From NCBI RefSeq assembly GCF_026341125.1, contig NZ_JAPEOR010000001.1, forward strand, positions 744,001-808,000: a stretch of 64,000 bases of DNA, written 5' to 3'. The stretch comes from Streptomyces sp. NBC_01142. GTDB taxonomy: Bacteria > Actinomycetota > Actinomycetes > Streptomycetales > Streptomycetaceae. Position numbers and translations under genes: made by a program. The notes under the pieces were generated by a model. The model ran no database searches. It was not told the origin of the DNA and saw only the letters and a program-made list of their open reading frames with translations. Shown here one piece after another: positions 19,523 through 31,083 of this stretch (position 1 is its first letter; every line of letters starts with the position of its first letter).

Positions 19523-22500
19523 GCGGGACGAAGAGAGATCCACAGAAGGCGGGTGCCCGGCGGACGGGCGGCGGCGGCCTCAGTGACGTACTGCCGCTGA
19601 CACCGCTCCAGGAAGGCCTGCTCTTCCACGCCGTCTACGACCGGCAGCAGCTGGACGTGTACAGCGTGCAGCTCGTCCTCGACCTCGAAGGACCGCTCGA
19701 CCGGGCGGCCCTCAAGGCCGCAGCCGCGGGGCTGCTGCACCGCCACGCCAACCTCCGCGCCGGCTTCCGCTACCGCAAGAACGGGCAGCCCGTACAGCTC
19801 GTCCCGCGCGAAATCCCCCTTCCCTGGCGGGAGTTCGAGGAGACCGGTGACCTCGAGGGGGCCACCGACCGCGACCGCGCCGAGCCCTTCGACGTCGGCC
19901 GCCCGCCGCTGATCCGCTTCACGCTGATCGGTACGGGCACGGACAGCCACCGTCTCCTCATCACCTGCCACCACATCCTGCTGGACGGCTGGTCGATGCC
20001 GATCCTGCTCCAGGAGCTGTTCGCCGCGTACGCGGCCGGGGGCGACGCCACCGGTCTGCCCGCGGTCACCACGTACAAGACGTATCTCTCCTGGCTGGCC
20101 GGCCAGGACCAGCAGGCCGCCGCCACCGCCTGGCAGCAGCTGCTGACCGGCCTGGAGGAGCCCACCCGGCTCGTCCCGGCGCCGCCCGGGCGCACCCCCG
20201 TCCTGCCCGAACGCCATGTCGCCCGGCTCGACGAGGACGCCACCCGCCGCATCACCGCCTGGGCGCGCGAGCGCGGAGTGACGCTCAGCAGCGTCCTCCA
20301 GGGCGTGTGGGCGGTCGTCCTCTCCGCGCTGACCGGCCGCGACGACATCGTCTTCGGCACCACGACGTCGGGCCGTCCGCCGGAGATTCCGGGCGTCGAG
20401 TCGATGGTCGGGCTGTTCATCAACACGCTTCCGGTACGGCTCACCGCCCCGGCGTCGCGCACCCTGGCCGAGGTCGTCGCCACCGCCCAGGCGCAGCACA
20501 CCGAGCTGCTTCCCCACCAGCACCTGGGCCTGTCCCGCATCCAGCAGGACGCGGGGCACGGTGAACTCTTCGACACCGTACTGATCTTCGAGAACTACCC
20601 GCTCGACCCGAACGCCCTGCGCGACGCCGTCCCCGGCCTCACCGTCACCGGCATCCAGGGCCGCGACGCCACGCACTACCCGCTCTCGCTGCTCGTCCTG
20701 CCCGGAGAGAAACTGACGCTCCGCCTCGACCACGCGCCGGACCTGGTCACCGCGGAAGAGGCGGCGGCGATCTGTGGCCGGGTGCTGCGGCTGCTCGCGT
20801 CGCTGCCGGACACGGCGGATCTGCCGCTGGCCCGGCTGGACCTGCTCAGCGCACAGGAGCGGGCGCAGCTGCTGCGCACGTACAACGACACGGCACGCGA
20901 CTACCCGACGGCCCCGCTGCGGGAGCAGTTGGCATGGCAAGCCCGTCCGGCGACTGAGGACACGCCCGAAGAGCGTGCGCTTCAGCCGTTCCGAGCCGAG
21001 GTTTCCGCCGCGGGTGCGCGCGTCCGTGGGGGCTCCGCCCCGAACCCCGCGCCTCAAACGCCGGCGGGGCCGGATGCGCCCGGCCGCGTCGACGGCGCAG
21101 GAGGTCAAGCCCGTCCGGCGACCGAGGACCGGGGGGCCGGGGGCGATGCGCCCGCACTCCGCTGCGGCGACGAGCGGCTGACCTACGCCGAACTGCACGC
21201 CCGCGCCGACCGCCTCGCCCACGAGCTCGCCGCCCGCGGCGCCGGCCCCGGCACGCTGGTCGCCATCGCCCTGCCGCGCTCGACCGACCTCATCGTGTCG
21301 ACCCTCGCCGTCGTCAAGTCCGGCGCCGCCTATCTGCCGCTCGACCCCGACTACCCGGCCGACCGGATCGGCTACATGCTCGACGACGCCGGCCCGGTGC
21401 TCGTCCTCACCACCACCGCGGTCGCCGAGGTGCTTCCGGCCGTCACCGAGCGCCCGTACCTCGCACTCGACACGGCATACGCGGCGGAGCTGATCGCGGC
21501 CCGTCCCACCGGGCCGGTCGCCACCCCGGCGCCCGATCCGCAGGACACCGCGTACACGATCTACACCTCCGGTTCGACCGGCCGCCCCAAGGGCGTCGTC
21601 GTGCCGCAGGGCGCGCTGATCAACCTGGTCCACGACATGGCCGAGCGGTTCCGGATCGGCGCGGCGGACCGCTTCCTGTCCGTCACCACCTTCGGGTTCG
21701 ACATCTCCAACCTGGAGATCTTCGTGCCGCTGCTGGCCGGCGCCGAACTGGTTCTGGCCGAGCGCGACACCGTACGCGACCCCGCCGCCCTCGCCCGGCT
21801 CATCACCGACAGCGACGCCACCGTCATGCAGGCCACGCCGACCCTGTGGCACGCCCTGGTCACCGAGCAGCCCGAAAGCCTCGGCGCACTGCGGGTGCTC
21901 ATCGGCGGCGAGGCCGTCGGCGAGCCGCTCGCCGACGCGCTGCGGGCAGCGAGCCGCGAGGTCACCAATGTGTACGGGCCGACCGAGACGACCATCTGGT
22001 CGACGGCCGCGACCCTCGACGGCGTACGCGGCGGAGTGCCGCCCATCGGCCGCCCCATCGCCAACACCCAGGTGTACGTCCTCGACGACGCCCTGCGCCC
22101 CGCCCCGACCGGCGCGATCGGCGAGCTGTACATCGCGGGCGACGGCGTGGCCCGCGGCTACCACGGCCGTCCCTCGCTCACCGCGACCCGCTTCGTGCCC
22201 GACCCGTACGGCCCGGCCGGCAGCCGCATGTACCGCACCGGAGACGTCGTGCGGTGGGGCGCTGACGGCCAGATCGAGTACATCGGCCGCGCCGACCACC
22301 AGGTGAAGATCCGCGGTTTCCGGATCGAGCTCGGCGAGGTCGAGTCCGCGCTGGCCGCGCATGCCGATGTCGCGCAGGCGACCGTGCTGGCTCGCGAGGA
22401 CCGGCCGGGCGACACCCAGTTGGTGGCCTACACGGTCGCCGTGGAAGGGCGTACGGCCGACCCGGCGGAGCTGCGGGCGCACCTCGGCGACAGCCTGCCC

Positions 22501-25500
22501 GCACACATGGTGCCCGCCCTGTACGTCGCCATGGACGCACTGCCCCTCACCGCCAACGGCAAGGTCGACCGCAAGCTGCTGCCCGCGCCCGACCCCGCCC
22601 TGCGCACGGCCGGACGCGCCCCGCGCACCCCGCAGGAGCAGTTGCTGTGCGAGGCGTTCGCCGAGGTGCTGGGCCTCCCGGCCGCCCCCGGCCCGGAGGA
22701 CTCCTTCTTCGACCTCGGCGGGCACTCGCTGCTCGCCACCCGTCTGGTCGGCCGGATCAGGGCCGCGCTCGGCGCCGACCTGCCTGTCCGTGCGGTCTTC
22801 GAGTCCCCGACCCCGGCGGCCCTTGCGGCCCGTCTGGAGGGGGCGGGCGAGGCCCGGACCGCCCCGGCTCCTCGCGTACGGCCCACGGTGCTGCCGCTCT
22901 CGCCCGCACAGCAACGCCTGTGGTTCCTCGGTCAGTTGGAGGGTGAGAACCCGGCGTACAACATCCCCGTCGCCGTCCGGCTGACGGGAGAACTGGACAC
23001 GGACGCGCTGGCGGCGGCGGTGCGGGACGTCGTCGGGCGGCACGAGGCGCTGCGCACCCGCTACCCGGACACGGAGGGCCGGCCGCGGCAGGAAGTGCTG
23101 GACGCCGACGCCGTACGGATCGACCTGCCGGTGACCGAGCTGAGGGAGGGCGCGGCGCAGGCCGCGGTGGAGACCGCGGCCCGCCGGGGCTTCGACCTGG
23201 CGACCGAACTGCCGCTGCGGGCCGAGCTGTTCACGGTTTCGGCGACGGAGCACATCCTGCTGCTGGTCGTGCACCACATCGCCGCGGACGGCTGGTCGAT
23301 CGGCCCGCTGGGCAGCGATCTGGCGAAGGCGTACGAGACACGCCGCGAAGGCGCGGCACCCGCCTGGGCCCCGCTGCCCGTCCAGTACGCCGACTACACG
23401 CTCTGGCAGCGTGACCTGCTGGACGCGGTCGCCGAGGAGCAGCTGACGTACTGGCGCGAGGCGCTGGCCGGGCTGCCCGAGGAGCTGGAGCTGCCGACCG
23501 ACCACCCGCGGCCCGCGGCCCCCACCTACCGGGGCGGCACCGTCGAGTTCCGTATCGACAGCGAACTGCACGCGGCAGTGGGGAAGCTGGCGCGGTCGTC
23601 GGGGGCCAGCACCTTCATGGTGCTCCAGGCGGCGCTCGCCACCCTGCTCTCCAAGCTGGGCGGCGGCAGCGACATCCCGCTCGGCACGCCCGTCGCGGGC
23701 CGTACGGACCCGGTGCTCGACGACCTCGTCGGCCTGTTCGTGAACACGCTCGTCCTGCGCACCGACCTGTCCGGCGACCCGACCTTCCGCGAACTGCTCG
23801 AGCGGGTGCGGTCGGGCGACCTGGCGGCGTACGCACACCAGGACCTGCCGTTCGAGGCGCTCGTCGACGCCCTCGCGCCGGCCCGCTCTCTCTCCCGCCA
23901 CCCGCTGTTCCAGACGATGCTCACCCTGCACAACACGCCGGACACGGCGGTGCGGCTGCCCGGCACCGAGTCCGAGCCGCTGCTGATCACCACGGGGACG
24001 GCCAAGGCGGATCTCGCCTTCGAGCTCTTCGAGCGGCGTACGGCCCAGGGCACACCGGGCGGGATCGACGCCGTACTCGAGTACAGCGGCGACCTCTTCG
24101 GCGCCGGGACCGCGCAGTCCCTCGCCGACCGGCTGACGTATCTGCTGGGCGTACTGGTCGGCGCCCCGGACCGGCGGCTCGGCGAGACCGACGCGCTGCT
24201 CCCCGCCGAGCGTCGCCGGATCGAGGACGACTGGTCGGCGACCACCGTCGACGACACGTACACCGGTGTGGTCGAGCGGATCAGGGCGATTGCCGCCGTG
24301 CGCCCGGACGACCGCGCCGTTCAGGATGAGCGTGGTTCGGCGACGTACGGCGAGCTGGTGGGTCTGGGGTCGGCGTTGACGCGTCGGTTGAGGGCTGTGG
24401 GTGTGGGTCCTGATGGTCGGGTGGCGGTGCTCTGTGAGCCGGGTGTGCCGTTTGTGGGTGGTGTGCTGGGTGTTCTGGGTGTGGGGGCTGCGTGGGTGCC
24501 GCTGGATCTGCGGGCCCCGGTGGCCCGTACGGCCGCGCTGCTCGACGACAGCCGCGCCGACGTTCTGTACATCGGCCCCGGCCAGGAGGACCTCGCCCGG
24601 GAGATCCTCGCTCTGGCCGGTGCGACGCCGACCGTCGTCTCCTTCAACGGCGCGCAGGACCCGCTGGACGGACTCGCCCCGCTCGCCGGAGAGCCCGACG
24701 ACCTGGCGTATGTGATCTTCACGTCGGGTTCGACGGGCAGGCCGAAGGGGGCGATGGTGCACCGGCGGGGGATGGTCAATCATCTTCTGGCCAAGGTGCA
24801 GGACCTGGGTATGTCGGCGTCGGACGTGGTGGTGCACAACGCGCCTGTCACCTTTGACATTTCGGTGTGGCAGATGTTGTCGCCGCTGGTGGTGGGCGGC
24901 CGGCTGGTCGTCGTCTCCCGCGAGACCGCGGCCGACCCGCAGGAGCTGTTCGGCCGGATCGCACAGGACGGCGTCACGGTCCTGGAGGTCGTCCCCTCCC
25001 TGCTGCGCGCGGCCGTCGACTCCTGGCAGGGCGGTCTCGCGCAGCCCGGACTCGCCCCGCTCGTCTGGCTGATGGTCACGGGCGAGGCCCTCCCCGCCGA
25101 TCTGGCCCGCCAGTGGCTGGAGATCGCCCCGCACATTCCGTTGGTCAATGCGTACGGTCCTACGGAGTGTTCGGACGATGTGACGCATGCGGTTATCGGT
25201 GTGGGCAGTGAGCTGGGTGTGCGGGCTCCGATCGGTCGTGCGGTGCGCAACACCCGGCTGTACGTTCTCGATTCGGGACTGCGTCCGGTGGTGCCCGGGG
25301 TTCCGGGTGAGCTGTATGTGGGCGGGGTGGGGGTCGGTCGCGGCTATCTGGGCGACACCCGTAAGACGGCGGTCACGTTCCTCGCTGATCCGTACGCTCC
25401 CGGGCCCGGTGCCCGGATGTACCGGACCGGTGACCGGGTGGTGCAGCGCCTGGACGGGCAGTTGGAGTTCTTGGAGCGGGTCGATCATCAGGTCAAGATC

Positions 25501-28230
25501 CGCGGTCACCGTATCGAGCTCGGTGAGGTCGAGGCCGCGCTGCGTACGGTCGAGGGTGTCACCGATGCCGCCGCTGCCGTGCACGACGGCCGGCTCATCG
25601 GCTACATCGTGGGCAGGCCGGAGGAGGTCAAGGCAAGTCTGGCGGCCGTGCTGCCCGACTACATGGTGCCCAGTGCTCTCGTCACCCTGCCCGCGCTCCC
25701 CCTGACCGCCAACGGCAAGGTGGACCGCAAAGTCCTCCCCGCCCCCGACCCCGCGGCCATCGCCTCCACCGGCCCGGCCCGCCTGCCCCGTACGGACGCC
25801 GAACGCGACCTGTGCGCGGTGTTCGCAGCGGTTCTCGGTCTGCCCGAGGTCTCCATCGACGACAACTTCTTCGACCTCGGCGGCGACAGCATCCGCTCCA
25901 TCGAGGTGGTCGCCCGCGCCCGCCGGGCCGGTCTGCGCGTCACCGCGGCCGATGTCTTCACCTACAAGTCGGTCGCCGCCCTGGCCGCGGCCGTCGGCCG
26001 GGCGGAAGCCGTCCCGACCGTCGGCACGGACGACGGTGTCGGCGTCTTCGCCCCCACCCCCGTCATGCTGCGCATGCTGGAGGAGGGCGGCCCGGTCGAC
26101 GGCTTCAACCAGTCCGTCGTCCTCACCACCCCGCCCGGCCTCGACCTCGACCGCCTGACCGCCGCACTCCAGACGGTCCTCGACCACCACGACGCCCTGC
26201 GCCTGCGCCTGTCCGGCGAAGACCCGGCGTCCTGGCGGCTGGTGACCGGCGCCCCCGGCTCCGTACCGGCGCATCCGCTGCTGAGCCGCATCGACGCCTC
26301 GCACCGGGCGTACGAGGACGAGGCGCTGCTGCGGCACGCCGTGGCCGCCCAGTCGATCGCCGCCCGCGACCGGCTCGCCCCCCGCCGGGCGGTCAACGTC
26401 CAGGCGGTCTGGCTCGACCGCGGCCCCACCCGGCCCGGACGGCTGGTGCTGATGCTGCACCACCTGGTGGTGGACGGAGTCTCCTGGCGCATCCTGCTGC
26501 CGGACCTGCTCAGCGCGTACGAGAGGCCGGCCACGGCGCTCGACCCGGTCGGCACGTCCTTCCGGCACTGGTCGCAGCTGCTGCACACCGAGGCCGCCGA
26601 GGGAGTCCGAACCATCGAACTCCCGCTCTGGCAGACCCAGTTCGGTGCCGACCAGCCGCTGCTCGGCAGCCGTCCGCTCGATCCGGCGCGCGACACCCAC
26701 GCCACCGCCGCCAAGCTGCGGCTGACCCTCCCCGCCGAGCACACCGCCCCGCTGCTCGACCGCGGTCCCGGCGCCTTCCACGCAGAGATCAACGACCTCC
26801 TGCTGGCCGCGCTCGCGCTCGCCGTCGAGGAGTGGCGCCCGGCCGCCCGGGGGACCGGCACGCTCGTCGAGGTCGAGACCCACGGCCGCGAACAGCTCCA
26901 CCCGGGCGTCGATCTGTCCCGGACGGTCGGCTGGTTCACCAGCACCCACCCGGTGCTGCTGCGGGCCGCCGGACTTGGTGCGGAACAGGCGGTCAAGGAG
27001 GTACGCGAACAGCTCGCCGCCCTCCCCGCGCACGGCCTGGGCCACGGCATCCTGCGCCACCTCGCCCATGAGCCGGCGCTTGCCGTCAACCCGCAGTTCG
27101 GCTTCAACTACCTCGGCCGCTTCACCGGGGTGGAGTCGTACGGCGGGCAGTGGTCGGCCGCCCCCGAGTCCCGGGAGGCTTTCGCGCCGGCCGCCGACGC
27201 CATGCCGCTGGGGCATGTCGTGGAGCTGGACGCCCTCGTGGAGGACGGCCCGGACGGTCCCGAGCTGGTCGCCAACTGGACGTGGGCGAGCGGGCTGCTG
27301 GACGCCGAGGCCGCCGAGGCGCTCGCCCACGGCTGGTTCCGCGCCCTGCGGACGCTGGCCGTACGGGCGGAGGAGCTCGCCGAGTCCGGGACCGCCGCGC
27401 CGCAGCGGCCCGCCCTCCTGGTGGAGGCATTCGAGACGGTGCTGCCCATACGGCCCGGGGGCACACGGGCGCCGCTGTTCTTCCTGCACGGCGGCGTCGG
27501 ACTGAGCTGGCCGTACCTCGGTCTCGTCGAGCATCTCGCCCAGGAATTCCCGGTCTACGGATTCCAGACGTCCGGAATTGTCGCGGAATCACCTCTTCCG
27601 ACGTCCATTGCGGAAATGGCCCAGGAATACGTACGGAGAATTCTGGAAATCCAGTCCGAGGGGCCTTACTATCTTCTTGGCTGGTCGTTCGGCGGACTTC
27701 TCGCCCACGCCGTGGCCACTCGCCTCGAAGTGCTCGGCCACCGGGTCGCCTTCCTCGCGAACCTCGACAGCTACCCCGTACCGGAGCCCGACGGCATCCC
27801 GGACGACCGGGCGCTGCTCGCGAAAATCCTGGAGTACTGCGGGTACGATCCCGAGCTCTTCCAGCACCGCGAGCCGCAACTCTCCGAGGTCCTGGACCTG
27901 TTCAGGCGGGATGCCAACCCGTTGGCCGGCCTCGACGAGGAGCAGCTGGGCCGGCTGCTGCGGATCGTGCGCAACCACGCCGTCCTCAGCGCCGAGTTCA
28001 CTCCCGACCGTTTCGGTGGGGACGTTCTCTTCCTCTCCGCCGCGCACGGAACCGACGAGAACTCCCCGACCCTCGCGCAATGGGCCCCCTACATCGGTGG
28101 CCGCATTTCCCACCACAGCATTGAATCCGACCACGACGGAATGATGCGCCCCGAACCGCAGGGGGCGATCGGACGCATCATCGCCGCGCACCTTTCAGGC
28201 ATCGCAGAATTCACGGAGGACACAGCATGA
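19519..28230 (+). CDS. Nonribosomal peptide synthetase 2 (C-A-T-C-A-T-E-TE)
   Basis: Start GTG 19519 overlaps the NRPS1 stop as GTGA, with GGGGGA upstream; GTG 19504 is an alternative. 2903 residues. C1 ([18 protein letters not shown] at 151) is DCL type, matching the upstream E. A1 (about 545-1010; TSGSTG at 683) reads D-I-L-Q-L-G-V-I-W-K, essentially a glycine code. T1 has Ser1070. C2 (HHIAADG at 1252) looks LCL. A2 (TSGSTG at 1735) reads the same D-I-W-E-M-T-A-D-D-K as NRPS1 A1, predicted Dap. T2 has Ser2124 in GGDSI. E has HHLVVDG at 2314, RTVGWFTS and FNYLGR. TE (about 2645-2903) has GWSFGG with Ser2723, likely Asp2750 and His2872. Expected chain: acyl-L-Dap-D-Phe(like)-Gly-D-Dap, released by hydrolysis, cyclisation or dimerisation. 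The C1-A1 linker (474-541) contains an inserted repeat. Confidence 0.93.
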   Translation: MSGTKRDPQKAGARRTGGGGLSDVLPLTPLQEGLLFHAVYDRQQLDVYSVQLVLDLEGPLDRAALKAAAAGLLHRHANLRAGFRYRKNGQPVQLVPREIPLPWREFEETGDLEGATDRDRAEPFDVGRPPLIRFTLIGTGTDSHRLLITCHHILLDGWSMPILLQELFAAYAAGGDATGLPAVTTYKTYLSWLAGQDQQAAATAWQQLLTGLEEPTRLVPAPPGRTPVLPERHVARLDEDATRRITAWARERGVTLSSVLQGVWAVVLSALTGRDDIVFGTTTSGRPPEIPGVESMVGLFINTLPVRLTAPASRTLAEVVATAQAQHTELLPHQHLGLSRIQQDAGHGELFDTVLIFENYPLDPNALRDAVPGLTVTGIQGRDATHYPLSLLVLPGEKLTLRLDHAPDLVTAEEAAAICGRVLRLLASLPDTADLPLARLDLLSAQERAQLLRTYNDTARDYPTAPLREQLAWQARPATEDTPEERALQPFRAEVSAAGARVRGGSAPNPAPQTPAGPDAPGRVDGAGGQARPATEDRGAGGDAPALRCGDERLTYAELHARADRLAHELAARGAGPGTLVAIALPRSTDLIVSTLAVVKSGAAYLPLDPDYPADRIGYMLDDAGPVLVLTTTAVAEVLPAVTERPYLALDTAYAAELIAARPTGPVATPAPDPQDTAYTIYTSGSTGRPKGVVVPQGALINLVHDMAERFRIGAADRFLSVTTFGFDISNLEIFVPLLAGAELVLAERDTVRDPAALARLITDSDATVMQATPTLWHALVTEQPESLGALRVLIGGEAVGEPLADALRAASREVTNVYGPTETTIWSTAATLDGVRGGVPPIGRPIANTQVYVLDDALRPAPTGAIGELYIAGDGVARGYHGRPSLTATRFVPDPYGPAGSRMYRTGDVVRWGADGQIEYIGRADHQVKIRGFRIELGEVESALAAHADVAQATVLAREDRPGDTQLVAYTVAVEGRTADPAELRAHLGDSLPAHMVPALYVAMDALPLTANGKVDRKLLPAPDPALRTAGRAPRTPQEQLLCEAFAEVLGLPAAPGPEDSFFDLGGHSLLATRLVGRIRAALGADLPVRAVFESPTPAALAARLEGAGEARTAPAPRVRPTVLPLSPAQQRLWFLGQLEGENPAYNIPVAVRLTGELDTDALAAAVRDVVGRHEALRTRYPDTEGRPRQEVLDADAVRIDLPVTELREGAAQAAVETAARRGFDLATELPLRAELFTVSATEHILLLVVHHIAADGWSIGPLGSDLAKAYETRREGAAPAWAPLPVQYADYTLWQRDLLDAVAEEQLTYWREALAGLPEELELPTDHPRPAAPTYRGGTVEFRIDSELHAAVGKLARSSGASTFMVLQAALATLLSKLGGGSDIPLGTPVAGRTDPVLDDLVGLFVNTLVLRTDLSGDPTFRELLERVRSGDLAAYAHQDLPFEALVDALAPARSLSRHPLFQTMLTLHNTPDTAVRLPGTESEPLLITTGTAKADLAFELFERRTAQGTPGGIDAVLEYSGDLFGAGTAQSLADRLTYLLGVLVGAPDRRLGETDALLPAERRRIEDDWSATTVDDTYTGVVERIRAIAAVRPDDRAVQDERGSATYGELVGLGSALTRRLRAVGVGPDGRVAVLCEPGVPFVGGVLGVLGVGAAWVPLDLRAPVARTAALLDDSRADVLYIGPGQEDLAREILALAGATPTVVSFNGAQDPLDGLAPLAGEPDDLAYVIFTSGSTGRPKGAMVHRRGMVNHLLAKVQDLGMSASDVVVHNAPVTFDISVWQMLSPLVVGGRLVVVSRETAADPQELFGRIAQDGVTVLEVVPSLLRAAVDSWQGGLAQPGLAPLVWLMVTGEALPADLARQWLEIAPHIPLVNAYGPTECSDDVTHAVIGVGSELGVRAPIGRAVRNTRLYVLDSGLRPVVPGVPGELYVGGVGVGRGYLGDTRKTAVTFLADPYAPGPGARMYRTGDRVVQRLDGQLEFLERVDHQVKIRGHRIELGEVEAALRTVEGVTDAAAAVHDGRLIGYIVGRPEEVKASLAAVLPDYMVPSALVTLPALPLTANGKVDRKVLPAPDPAAIASTGPARLPRTDAERDLCAVFAAVLGLPEVSIDDNFFDLGGDSIRSIEVVARARRAGLRVTAADVFTYKSVAALAAAVGRAEAVPTVGTDDGVGVFAPTPVMLRMLEEGGPVDGFNQSVVLTTPPGLDLDRLTAALQTVLDHHDALRLRLSGEDPASWRLVTGAPGSVPAHPLLSRIDASHRAYEDEALLRHAVAAQSIAARDRLAPRRAVNVQAVWLDRGPTRPGRLVLMLHHLVVDGVSWRILLPDLLSAYERPATALDPVGTSFRHWSQLLHTEAAEGVRTIELPLWQTQFGADQPLLGSRPLDPARDTHATAAKLRLTLPAEHTAPLLDRGPGAFHAEINDLLLAALALAVEEWRPAARGTGTLVEVETHGREQLHPGVDLSRTVGWFTSTHPVLLRAAGLGAEQAVKEVREQLAALPAHGLGHGILRHLAHEPALAVNPQFGFNYLGRFTGVESYGGQWSAAPESREAFAPAADAMPLGHVVELDALVEDGPDGPELVANWTWASGLLDAEAAEALAHGWFRALRTLAVRAEELAESGTAAPQRPALLVEAFETVLPIRPGGTRAPLFFLHGGVGLSWPYLGLVEHLAQEFPVYGFQTSGIVAESPLPTSIAEMAQEYVRRILEIQSEGPYYLLGWSFGGLLAHAVATRLEVLGHRVAFLANLDSYPVPEPDGIPDDRALLAKILEYCGYDPELFQHREPQLSEVLDLFRRDANPLAGLDEEQLGRLLRIVRNHAVLSAEFTPDRFGGDVLFLSAAHGTDENSPTLAQWAPYIGGRISHHSIESDHDGMMRPEPQGAIGRIIAAHLSGIAEFTEDTA
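20938..21129 (+). repeat. Interspersed GC-rich repeat inside the NRPS2 C1-A1 linker
   Basis: Two 24-bp direct repeats, differing at one base, lie at 20938-20961 and 21106-21129 (core AGCCCGTCCGGCGAYYGAGGAC). Between them, at 21028-21070, is a reverse-oriented 43-bp element; its complement reads CCGGCGTTTGAGGCGCGGGG then TTCGGGGCGGAGCCCCC. The same family occurs at 31846-31925 and 47597-47760. The insertion adds about 65 in-frame Ala/Gly/Pro/Arg-rich residues between two NRPS domains. Confidence 0.85.
24316..25757 (+). repeat. Adenylation-domain duplication, copy 2 (matches 13163-14604)
   Basis: This is the second copy of the Dap-type adenylation segment, in module 2 of NRPS2. The near-identical blocks are about 24316-24554, 24703-24950 and 25134-25757. 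The intervening parts (24556-24702 and 24958-25133) have the ordinary GC-rich codon usage of this gene and differ from copy 1. The pattern points to partial gene conversion or recent domain transfer. Confidence 0.9.
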
Positions 28231-28436
28231 AGAACAACCCGTTCGACGACGAGAACGGCACTTTCCTGGTCCTGGTCAACGACGAGGGACAGCACTGTGT
28301 CTGGCCCGAGTTCGCCGCCGTGCCCGACGGCTGGACCACCGTGCTCCCGGCCGGCAGCCGCGAGGCCGCCCTGGACCACATCGAGCGCACCTGGACGGAC
28401 ATGCGCCCCACGTCGCTGATCCGGAACGCCGCCTGA
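28227..28436 (+). CDS. MbtH-family NRPS accessory protein
   Basis: The 69-residue protein has the MbtH signature [20 protein letters not shown], a WP-F motif, a DGWTTV segment and the C-terminal WTDMRPTSL. MbtH-like proteins bind adenylation domains and are often needed for their folding or activity. The gene overlaps the NRPS2 stop codon by 4 bp (ATGA) with GGAGG upstream, so it should be made in step with the synthetases. Confidence 0.96.
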   Translation: MKNNPFDDENGTFLVLVNDEGQHCVWPEFAAVPDGWTTVLPAGSREAALDHIERTWTDMRPTSLIRNAA

Positions 28437-28496
28437 ATGCCCGCCACCGACAGCCCAGCCCGACCCCTCATCACCGACTGATCCGAGAGGCATCCC

Positions 28497-28754
28497 ATGA
28501 CTGTCAATGCTCCTGCCGACGTGGCGGCCGTCCGGGCCATCATCATCGACGTCCTCGAGCTGGAGGACGAAGAGCTCACCGCCACCAGCCTGTTCATCGA
28601 GGATCACGGCGCGGACTCGCTCGGCGCCATCGAGATCCTCTCCCGCATCGAGAGCGAGCTCGGCGTGGTCATCCCGCAGGAGGACCTGGTCAAGCTGGTC
28701 CATCTGGAGGCCGTGCTCGAGGTGCTCACCACAGCCGAGGGGCGGCAGCCGTGA
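28497..28754 (+). CDS. Acyl carrier protein, type II
   Basis: An 85-residue discrete carrier protein with the phosphopantetheine site GADSLGAIEIL (Ser41) and an acidic helical character. It starts at ATG 28497 after GAGAGG and its stop overlaps the GTG of the ketosynthase gene. With the following KS, KS-beta and ketoreductase it forms a small type II fatty-acid/polyketide set inside the NRPS cluster. The simplest role is to carry the acyl group delivered to the starter C domain of NRPS1. The Sfp-type enzyme at 31820 could load its phosphopantetheine arm. Confidence 0.93.
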   Translation: MTVNAPADVAAVRAIIIDVLELEDEELTATSLFIEDHGADSLGAIEILSRIESELGVVIPQEDLVKLVHLEAVLEVLTTAEGRQP

Positions 28755-29992
28755 CCACAGAGCAACGCCGGGTCGTACTCACCGGCTGCGGGGTGCTGTC
28801 CAGCATCGGCACCGGCGTCGCGGAGTTCACCGCGTCCCTGAAGGCCGGCCGGGTCGGCACCTCCGACATCACCGTCTTCGACACCGCCGGGTTCCCCGGC
28901 ACCCGAGGCCACCAGGTCCACGGCTTCGACGCGGCCGCCCGGCTGCGTACCGTACGGCCCGAAGAGATTGGGCGGGCCTCGCAGTTCTCGGCCGCGGCCG
29001 CCCGGATGGCGCTCGAGGACGCCGGACTGACCGAGGAACGGCTGCGCGAGCGGCGCGGCACCATCGTCATCGGTACCACCGACGGCGAGGTCGGCGAGCT
29101 CGACCTGCTCACCGAGTCGGCGCTCGCCATCGGGCTCAGCGCCTTCACAGGCCGTGCGATGTCGCGGACCGCCACCGGCAGCCTCGCGCTGAACATCGCC
29201 CGCGAACTGGGCCTGTCCGACGTCGAGACCAGCACCGTCGCCACCGCCTGCGCCGCCGGCAACTACGCCATCGGCAGCGGCTTCGACGCGGTGCGCAGCG
29301 GCGAGGCCGAGTGGGCGCTCGTCGGCGGCGCGGACGCGCTGAACCGCAAGACCTTCGCCGGTTTCTCGCGGCTCGGCCTGATCGCCCCGGACGAGTGCCG
29401 CCCCTTCGACTCCGAGCGCAAGGGCCTGCTCACCGGAGAGGGTGCGGGCCTGCTGCTCCTGGAGACCGAGGAGTCGGCCCTCGCCCGCGGCGCACACATC
29501 TACGCCGAAGTGCTCGGCTACGGCCTCAACTGCGACGCCGCGCACCCCACCGCACCCGAGGAGGACAGCGTCGCCCGCTGCATCCGCCTCGCCCTGCAGA
29601 ACGCCTCCGTCAAGCCCGAAGAGGTCGACCTGATCTCCGCGCACGGCACCGGCACACCGACGAACGACACCACCGAGATCGCCGCGATCCGCCAGGTGTT
29701 CGGGGACGAGGTGCCGCGCACCGTCGGCCTCAAGGCAATGATCGGACACACCATGGGCGCGGCGAGCGCGCTGGGCGCCATCGCCTCGGCGCTCGCGATC
29801 CGGCACGGCTTCATCCCGCCGACGGCCAACCACCGCACCACCGACCCGACGTGTGACGTGGATGTGGTGCCCAACGAGTCGATCGCCGCGGATGTGCGGA
29901 TCGTGCAGAACAACGGCCTCGCGTTCGGCGGCAACAACGCCGTCGTGCTGCTCGGCCGCCACCAGAACCCCCGAGGGGAGTACGCCCGATGA
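28751..29992 (+). CDS. Beta-ketoacyl-ACP synthase, KS-alpha (FabF-like)
   Basis: The 413-residue condensing enzyme has all three catalytic residues: Cys167 (VATACAAGN), His298 (SAHGTGTPTND) and His333 (KAMIGHTMGAASAL). It resembles FabF and the KS-alpha subunits of type II polyketide synthases. It overlaps the ACP gene and, by ATGA, the downstream partner lacking catalytic residues, as KS-alpha/KS-beta pairs do. It should elongate a short acyl chain on the ACP for the NRPS. No AT, KSIII, dehydratase or enoylreductase is encoded nearby, so those steps must come from primary metabolism or be skipped. Confidence 0.93.
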   Translation: MTTEQRRVVLTGCGVLSSIGTGVAEFTASLKAGRVGTSDITVFDTAGFPGTRGHQVHGFDAAARLRTVRPEEIGRASQFSAAAARMALEDAGLTEERLRERRGTIVIGTTDGEVGELDLLTESALAIGLSAFTGRAMSRTATGSLALNIARELGLSDVETSTVATACAAGNYAIGSGFDAVRSGEAEWALVGGADALNRKTFAGFSRLGLIAPDECRPFDSERKGLLTGEGAGLLLLETEESALARGAHIYAEVLGYGLNCDAAHPTAPEEDSVARCIRLALQNASVKPEEVDLISAHGTGTPTNDTTEIAAIRQVFGDEVPRTVGLKAMIGHTMGAASALGAIASALAIRHGFIPPTANHRTTDPTCDVDVVPNESIAADVRIVQNNGLAFGGNNAVVLLGRHQNPRGEYAR

Positions 29993-31083
29993 GCACCACC
30001 GCGGTCATCACTGCGTGGTCGGCGGTGTCGCCGTACGGCATCGGCAGTGAGGCACTGACCGACGGCCTGCGCTCGCGCACCGCTGTCGACCCCGTCCCGG
30101 CGCCCGAGGAGTGGCTGTCCGCCCCTTCCGCCACCGCTCGCATGGTGCCCGACTTCGACGTCCGCGAGGCGCTCGGCAAGGCCGGCACCCGCGGCATGGA
30201 CCGGATGACCGGACTGACGGCCGTGGCGGTACGGGAACTGCTCGGCGACGACGCGGGCGGCCCCGGCACCGGACTGGTCCTGGGCACCGCGTCCGGCAGC
30301 GTCCAGGGCTTCCTCGAGTTCACCAAGGCCTCGCTGGAGGGCGACCGGCCCATCGACGTACCGCCGTCGAAGGTCCCCAACATGGCCATGAACAGGGCGG
30401 CTTCGGCCAGTGCGATCCGCCACCACCTCAAGGGCCCGAACTCCACGGTCGCCGCCGGCCGGCTGTCCGGCCTGATAGCCCTCGCCCACGCCCGCAGGCT
30501 GCTGGCCGACGGCCGGGCGGAACGGGTGCTGTGCGGCTCGGTCGAGGAGTACTCCGCGACCCGCGCGCACCTGGCCCATCGTGCGTACGACGACGAGGCG
30601 GTCCTCGGCGAAGGCTGCGCGATGCTGCTGCTGGAGCACGCGGGCTCAGGACCGGGGGAGGCGCTCGCCGAAGTCCTGGCCGTACACCACCGGGTCGCTC
30701 TCACCGGTGACTTCGCGGAGGCCCTCACGGCCACCCTGCACACCGCGCTCGAAGCGGCGGCCGTCCGCCCCGACGAGGTCTGGGCGACGGCACCGGGAGG
30801 CGCACCGGGTCCGGCGGGCGAGCAGGAACAGCAGGTGCTCCAGGCCCTGTTCGACCCTGCCGTACGCAACCGGGTGCCTTCCCCGGCCCTGCTGGGCGAC
30901 ACGGCCGCGGCCACGGGAGCCTTCCAGATAGCCTCCCTGCTGGCGGCCCCGGCCGGAGCGGGCAGGATCGCGGTGATCACGGCGACGGACCCGGACGGCC
31001 CGGTGGGTGCGGCGGTGCTCAGGCTCCTGACGAACGGCACGCCCGCCAACGGCTCAGCCGACAGTGCGGACGGTGCCCGGTGA
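29989..31083 (+). CDS. KS-beta / chain-length-factor-like protein without catalytic residues
   Basis: The 364-residue protein follows the ketosynthase fold but is shorter than its partner. The active-site Cys is replaced by Arg158 (TVAAGRLSGL aligns with TVATACAAGN). No HGTGT motif is recognisable, and the GHTxGAA segment reads GDTAAATGAF with Asp for His. It therefore cannot condense by itself. In type II polyketide and aryl-polyene systems such subunits pair with KS-alpha and limit chain length. Gene order (ACP, KS, this, KR, all overlapping) supports that role. Arg is unusual at this position, where Gln is common. Confidence 0.85.
   Translation: MSTTAVITAWSAVSPYGIGSEALTDGLRSRTAVDPVPAPEEWLSAPSATARMVPDFDVREALGKAGTRGMDRMTGLTAVAVRELLGDDAGGPGTGLVLGTASGSVQGFLEFTKASLEGDRPIDVPPSKVPNMAMNRAASASAIRHHLKGPNSTVAAGRLSGLIALAHARRLLADGRAERVLCGSVEEYSATRAHLAHRAYDDEAVLGEGCAMLLLEHAGSGPGEALAEVLAVHHRVALTGDFAEALTATLHTALEAAAVRPDEVWATAPGGAPGPAGEQEQQVLQALFDPAVRNRVPSPALLGDTAAATGAFQIASLLAAPAGAGRIAVITATDPDGPVGAAVLRLLTNGTPANGSADSADGAR

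Noticed and set aside
12764..19543. 2259-codon open frame antisense to NRPS1
   Set aside because: Shadow of a very GC-rich gene; low-complexity translation without domains, and the plus strand has complete NRPS domains.
19147..27534. 2795-codon open frame antisense to NRPS2
   Set aside because: Same reason; high third-position G/C on the plus strand removes stops on the opposite strand.
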